The notes under the pieces: model-generated | Seen by the model: only the letters and a program-made list of their open reading frames with translations | The model's database searches: none | Told to the model about the DNA's origin: nothing | Assembly (NCBI RefSeq): GCF_018476525.1 | Contig: NZ_JAHCST010000026.1 | Span: 1 to 64,000 of the forward strand | Direction of reading: 5' to 3' | Source: Acrocarpospora catenulata | Lineage (GTDB): Bacteria; Actinomycetota; Actinomycetes; Streptosporangiales; Streptosporangiaceae | Length of the DNA stretch: 64,000 nt | Program-made: the position numbers and the translations under genes | Shown: positions 61,406 through 64,000 of the stretch, piece after piece | How positions within the stretch are numbered: the stretch's first letter is position 1 | How the letters are laid out: every line of letters starts with the position of its first letter

Positions 61406-62206
61406 ATGAGGATGTCCATGGGTTCCCAGACGGGTTCGGACCGGATGTCGCGGCCGCTGACCGGCCGGGTGGCGGTGGTCACCGGGGCGTCCAGCGGGAT
61501 CGGGGAGGCGACCGCCGAACGGCTCGCGGAACTGGGCGCGACCGTGGTGATGATGGCCCGCCGGGCCGACCGGCTGGACGCACTGGTCGAGCGGATCACC
61601 AAGGGCGACGGCAGCGCGGTGGCGATGGCCGTCGACGTGACCGACACCATGGCCGTCCGCGAGGCGGCCCAGCGGGTGTCCGGCGAACTCGGCGACGCCG
61701 ACCTGGTCTTCAACAACGCGGGCGTGATGCTCCCCGCACCGATCGAGGAACTCCACATCGACGAGTGGCGCCAGCAGATCGACCTGAACATCGGCGGCCT
61801 GATGAACATCATCGCCGCGTTCGTCCCCCAGCTGGTGCGCTGCGGCACCGAACGCGGAGTCGCCGACCTGATCAACACCGCCTCCATCACCGCCGAGAAC
61901 ATCCACCCCAACTTCGCCGTCTACTCCGCCACCAAGGCCTACGTCGCCCACCTCTCCCGCAACCTCCGCGTGGAGTTGGGCCCCAAGAACGTACGGGTGA
62001 CCGCCATCGAACCCGGCATCGTCGGCACCGAACTCCAGGACCACGTCACCGACGAGGGCACCCTACGCTGGCTGGCCGAAACCAGAAAGTCAGTGGAATG
62101 GCTAACCCCAGAGGACGTGGCCCAGGTAGTGGGCTTCATCGCCTCACTACCACCCAGGGTCAACCTCCAACAGGTCACCATCATGCCCACGGCCCAGGGC
62201 AACTGA
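61406..62206 (+). CDS. Short-chain dehydrogenase/reductase
   Basis: A 266-residue classical SDR with the cofactor motif TGASSGIGEA near residue 26, NNAG near 103, and the active-site Ser (NTASITAEN) with YSATK near 173. It is probably an NADP-preferring oxidoreductase (ARR basic residues after strand 2). Substrate unknown. ATG at 61406 follows GGAAGG; ATGs at 61412 and 61418 are alternatives. Third codon positions shift toward A in its last third, as in the neighbouring NUDIX gene. Confidence 0.88.
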   Translation: MRMSMGSQTGSDRMSRPLTGRVAVVTGASSGIGEATAERLAELGATVVMMARRADRLDALVERITKGDGSAVAMAVDVTDTMAVREAAQRVSGELGDADLVFNNAGVMLPAPIEELHIDEWRQQIDLNIGGLMNIIAAFVPQLVRCGTERGVADLINTASITAENIHPNFAVYSATKAYVAHLSRNLRVELGPKNVRVTAIEPGIVGTELQDHVTDEGTLRWLAETRKSVEWLTPEDVAQVVGFIASLPPRVNLQQVTIMPTAQGN

Positions 62207-62268
62207 GCCCGATTTCGCCCCTTGCTGGTGGCTGTGCTGGAAGACCGTCTGAATCCTCAGCGCGGCAG

Positions 62269-62670
62269 TCACGGAGAGTCGGGGCCGCGCAGCCTGGAGA
62301 ACCAGTCGGCGATCGATCGCTTGTAGCCCTGTGGCATTCGTAGGTTTTCCACCTCGTGTTCGCTGAACAGGGCTATCTGTTTGTGTTCGTGGCTGAGTAC
62401 GGGTGGCTGGTCGGTGTCGACTGTGGCGCCGTAGGTCACGATCAATACGTCGGCGTCTTCGTGGATGTGGTACTGCCAGGAGTCCAAGATGGGGCCGATC
62501 TGAGCCTCCCAGCCGGTTTCTTCGCTGATTTCGCGTGAGAGGCAGGCCGGTGGGTCTTCGCCGAGTTCCAGTTTGCCTCCGGGTAGTTCCCATTCGTCGC
62601 GTTCGTTTCGTAGTAGCAGTACCTGACCAGCACGGACGATCACACCCTTCACCGATACGGGGAACCTCAT
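62269..62670 (-). CDS. NUDIX hydrolase
   Basis: A 133-residue protein with a complete Nudix box: GGKLELGEDPPACLSREI then SEETGW, residues 31-54. Enzymes of this size hydrolyse nucleoside diphosphate derivatives such as 8-oxo-dGTP or NAD-type compounds; the substrate is not fixed by sequence. ATG at 62670 follows GGGAGGTC, 46 bp after pgl, so it is probably transcribed with pgl. Many Glu, Lys and Arg codons are GAA, AAA and CGA, unlike the neighbours, which suggests recent acquisition. Confidence 0.88.
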   Translation of the reverse strand: MRFPVSVKGVIVRAGQVLLLRNERDEWELPGGKLELGEDPPACLSREISEETGWEAQIGPILDSWQYHIHEDADVLIVTYGATVDTDQPPVLSHEHKQIALFSEHEVENLRMPQGYKRSIADWFSRLRGPDSP

Positions 62671-62716
62671 CGGTGGGTGACCTCCCTTCGTTGGTTGCTG
62701 CGCCTGGGTGGGCGGG

Positions 62717-63487
62717 TCAGGGTGAGGCGATCCGGCCCAGGCCGGGGGGGATCTGGGCGGCTGCTGCGCGGTCCAGGAGAAAGAGGGTGCGCTGGCGGCC
62801 TCTGGCGCCCGCGCCCGGGGCCTGCAGGCGGCCGCCGGTGAGGGCCAGGTGGACGGCGCGGGCCTTTTCGGCGCCTGCGGCCACCACCCAGACCTCGCGG
62901 GCGGCCTGGATGGCGGGGAAGGTGAGGGAGACGCGGATGGGGGGTGGTTTGGGGGAGCCGTGTACCGCGACTACGGGGCGCTCCTCCTCATAGAGGGCGG
63001 GCTGGCCGGGGAACAGGGAGGCGACGTGGCAGTCGGGGCCCAGGCCGAGGAGGAGGATGTCGAAGAACGGGACAGGGCCGTGGTCCTCGGGGCGGGCGGC
63101 CTTGGACAGTTCGGCGGCGTAGGCGTCGGCTGCTTCCTCGGCCGTGAGGCCGGCGTCGGCGGGGGGCATCTCGTGTATCCGGGCCGGGTCCACGTCCACG
63201 TGGTCGAGCAGGGCCTCTCGGGCCTGGGTGGCGTTTCGGTCAGGGTCGCCGGAGGGCAGGAAGCGCTCGTCGCCCCACCACAGGTCCAGTGCGGGCCATT
63301 CGATGGCGTCCCGGGCGGGGGTGGCGGCGATCGCGGCCAAGGTGGCGATGCCCAGAGTGCCCCCGGTGAGCACGACGTGCGCGGGCCGGGCCGCCTGCAC
63401 GTCCACCAGGCGGGTGATCAGCCGTGCCGCCACCGCCTCAGCCAGCACCGTGGCGTCCTTGTGCACCAGAACACTAGGGACACTCAT
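62717..63487 (-). CDS. pgl: 6-phosphogluconolactonase
   Basis: A 256-residue enzyme of the oxidative pentose-phosphate path, converting 6-phosphogluconolactone to 6-phosphogluconate. Family motifs: VVLTGGTLGIATL near residue 40, LWWGDERFLPSGDPDRN near 72-88, and LLGLGPDCHVASLFPG near 145 with the catalytic His. ATG at 63487 has GGAGG eight bases upstream; a longer frame from 63529 is not needed. It lies after opcA, separated by a hairpin. Confidence 0.95.
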   Translation of the reverse strand: MSVPSVLVHKDATVLAEAVAARLITRLVDVQAARPAHVVLTGGTLGIATLAAIAATPARDAIEWPALDLWWGDERFLPSGDPDRNATQAREALLDHVDVDPARIHEMPPADAGLTAEEAADAYAAELSKAARPEDHGPVPFFDILLLGLGPDCHVASLFPGQPALYEEERPVVAVHGSPKPPPIRVSLTFPAIQAAREVWVVAAGAEKARAVHLALTGGRLQAPGAGARGRQRTLFLLDRAAAAQIPPGLGRIASP

Positions 63488-63550
63488 CACCAAATCCTCC
63501 AAATTCCTGAAATTTCCTGCGAAAGCCATACGTGTTGGGATAAAACGGAA

Positions 63551-63588
63551 GGACCGGGCCCCTTCCGGTGGGTAGGGGGACCCGGTCC
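63551..63588 (-). terminator. Hairpin between opcA and pgl
   Basis: GGACCGGG (63551-63558) pairs with CCCGGTCC (63581-63588), and inner CCCC/GGGG pairs extend the stem. On the reverse strand it is followed by TTCCGTTTTAT, as in a terminator. It would end or attenuate the opcA transcript before pgl. Confidence 0.75.
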
Positions 63589-63606
63589 AAACGTTACGCC
63601 AGCCGG

Positions 63607-64000
63607 TTACGCCGGTGGCTGCTTCGACAGGTGGTGCAGGGCGTCGGCGTAGGTCTCGTCGGGATCCAGCCGGCGCAGCTCCTCGGCGATCAGGTCGGCG
63701 GTGGGACGGCGCGCCAGCGCCACCCGCCGGTCCGGCTGCCCCGGCCGGGAGAGCGTGGCCAGCCGCGCGTCCGACCGGGTGAGCGTCAGCTCCCCGCCCG
63801 GCTCCAGGCTCAGCCGCACCGCGGTGATCCCCGGCCCCGACGACTCGCCCACCCCGATGGGCGCCCCGAACCGCTGCGACAGCCAGGCCGACAGCAGCAC
63901 CGCGCTTGGATGCCCGGGCGAGGCCTCCACGACGCCCGCCGTAACCCGGCCGATGGGCTGGTCGAACGCCGCCGCCAGCAGCGAGCGCCAGGTGGTGAGC
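63607..64000 (-). CDS. opcA: Glucose-6-phosphate dehydrogenase assembly protein OpcA, 3' part only
   Basis: The last 130 codons of a gene that continues past the window edge. The fragment has LTTWRSLLAAAFDQP, the HPSAVLLSAWLSQRFG segment and the DLIAEELRRLDPDETYADAL end typical of actinobacterial OpcA, which activates glucose-6-phosphate dehydrogenase (Zwf). zwf, tal and tkt are expected upstream, outside the window. Intact OpcA proteins are usually about 300-350 residues. The neighbouring pgl supports the call. Confidence 0.9.
   Translation of the reverse strand, partial: LTTWRSLLAAAFDQPIGRVTAGVVEASPGHPSAVLLSAWLSQRFGAPIGVGESSGPGITAVRLSLEPGGELTLTRSDARLATLSRPGQPDRRVALARRPTADLIAEELRRLDPDETYADALHHLSKQPPA

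Overview
The window is chromosomal DNA from a high-GC actinomycete. Codons end mostly in G or C, and GTG and TTG starts are common. It carries WhiA, RbpA, SteA/SteB, OpcA, a mycothiol-type isomerase homologue and an ECF41 sigma factor. Gene order and content fit the Streptosporangiaceae or a near relative; that placement is inference, not a species call. No tRNA, CRISPR array, insertion sequence, integrase or phage gene was seen.

Layout. (1) 1-1319: the end of an rRNA operon (5S rRNA plus terminator), then about 1.1 kb of decayed, repeat-rich DNA holding a DUF664/DinB gene relic. (2) 1320-5541: an epimerase-ECF41 sigma operon, a MerR regulator, an HxlR regulator and a SAM methyltransferase. 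(3) 5733-8408: a large low-complexity protein with four near-identical 204-bp repeats, a helical core and a polyacidic tail. (4) 8527-15259: a probable plant hydroxycinnamate locus with a MarR regulator and operator, a secreted CE1 esterase with a CBM2, a PaaX regulator, an internally deleted amidohydrolase, an MFS carrier and an acyl-CoA ligase. (5) 15273-30516: conserved actinobacterial housekeeping genes (MBL hydrolase, DUF1015, TPR, HAD, SCP2, phasin/histone-like, TlyA, NadK, RecN, SteA, SteB, a MraY-like protein, a MurJ-like protein and a glycosyltransferase), mostly overlapping or tightly spaced. (6) 30601-34721: a yybP-ykoY riboswitch and TerC, then Psd-PssA, an MBL hydrolase and a membrane protein. 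(7) 34912-48241: uvrA, a Rieske lipoprotein, uvrC-rapZ-yvcK-whiA, gap-pgk-tpiA, secG and rbpA, in the usual actinobacterial order. (8) 48292-62206: an accessory block between rbpA and the pentose-phosphate genes, with an amidohydrolase/FAD-oxidase operon, an ACT-GNAT acetyltransferase, a ClpC-N protein, unknown genes, a tctABC carrier with a CitAB-type two-component system, and an SDR. (9) 62269-64000: a NUDIX gene, pgl and the 3' part of opcA.

How parts work together. Region 4 reads as uptake and CoA activation of hydroxycinnamates freed from cell-wall esters, but the side-chain hydrolase is broken. uvrA and uvrC, although separate, both carry a promoter matching the RecA-independent DNA-damage (RecA-NDp/PafBC) consensus, and uvrC appears leaderless. 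gap-pgk-tpiA has a DasR-like palindrome over its promoter. The tctCBA carrier is divergent from its likely sensor kinase and response regulator.
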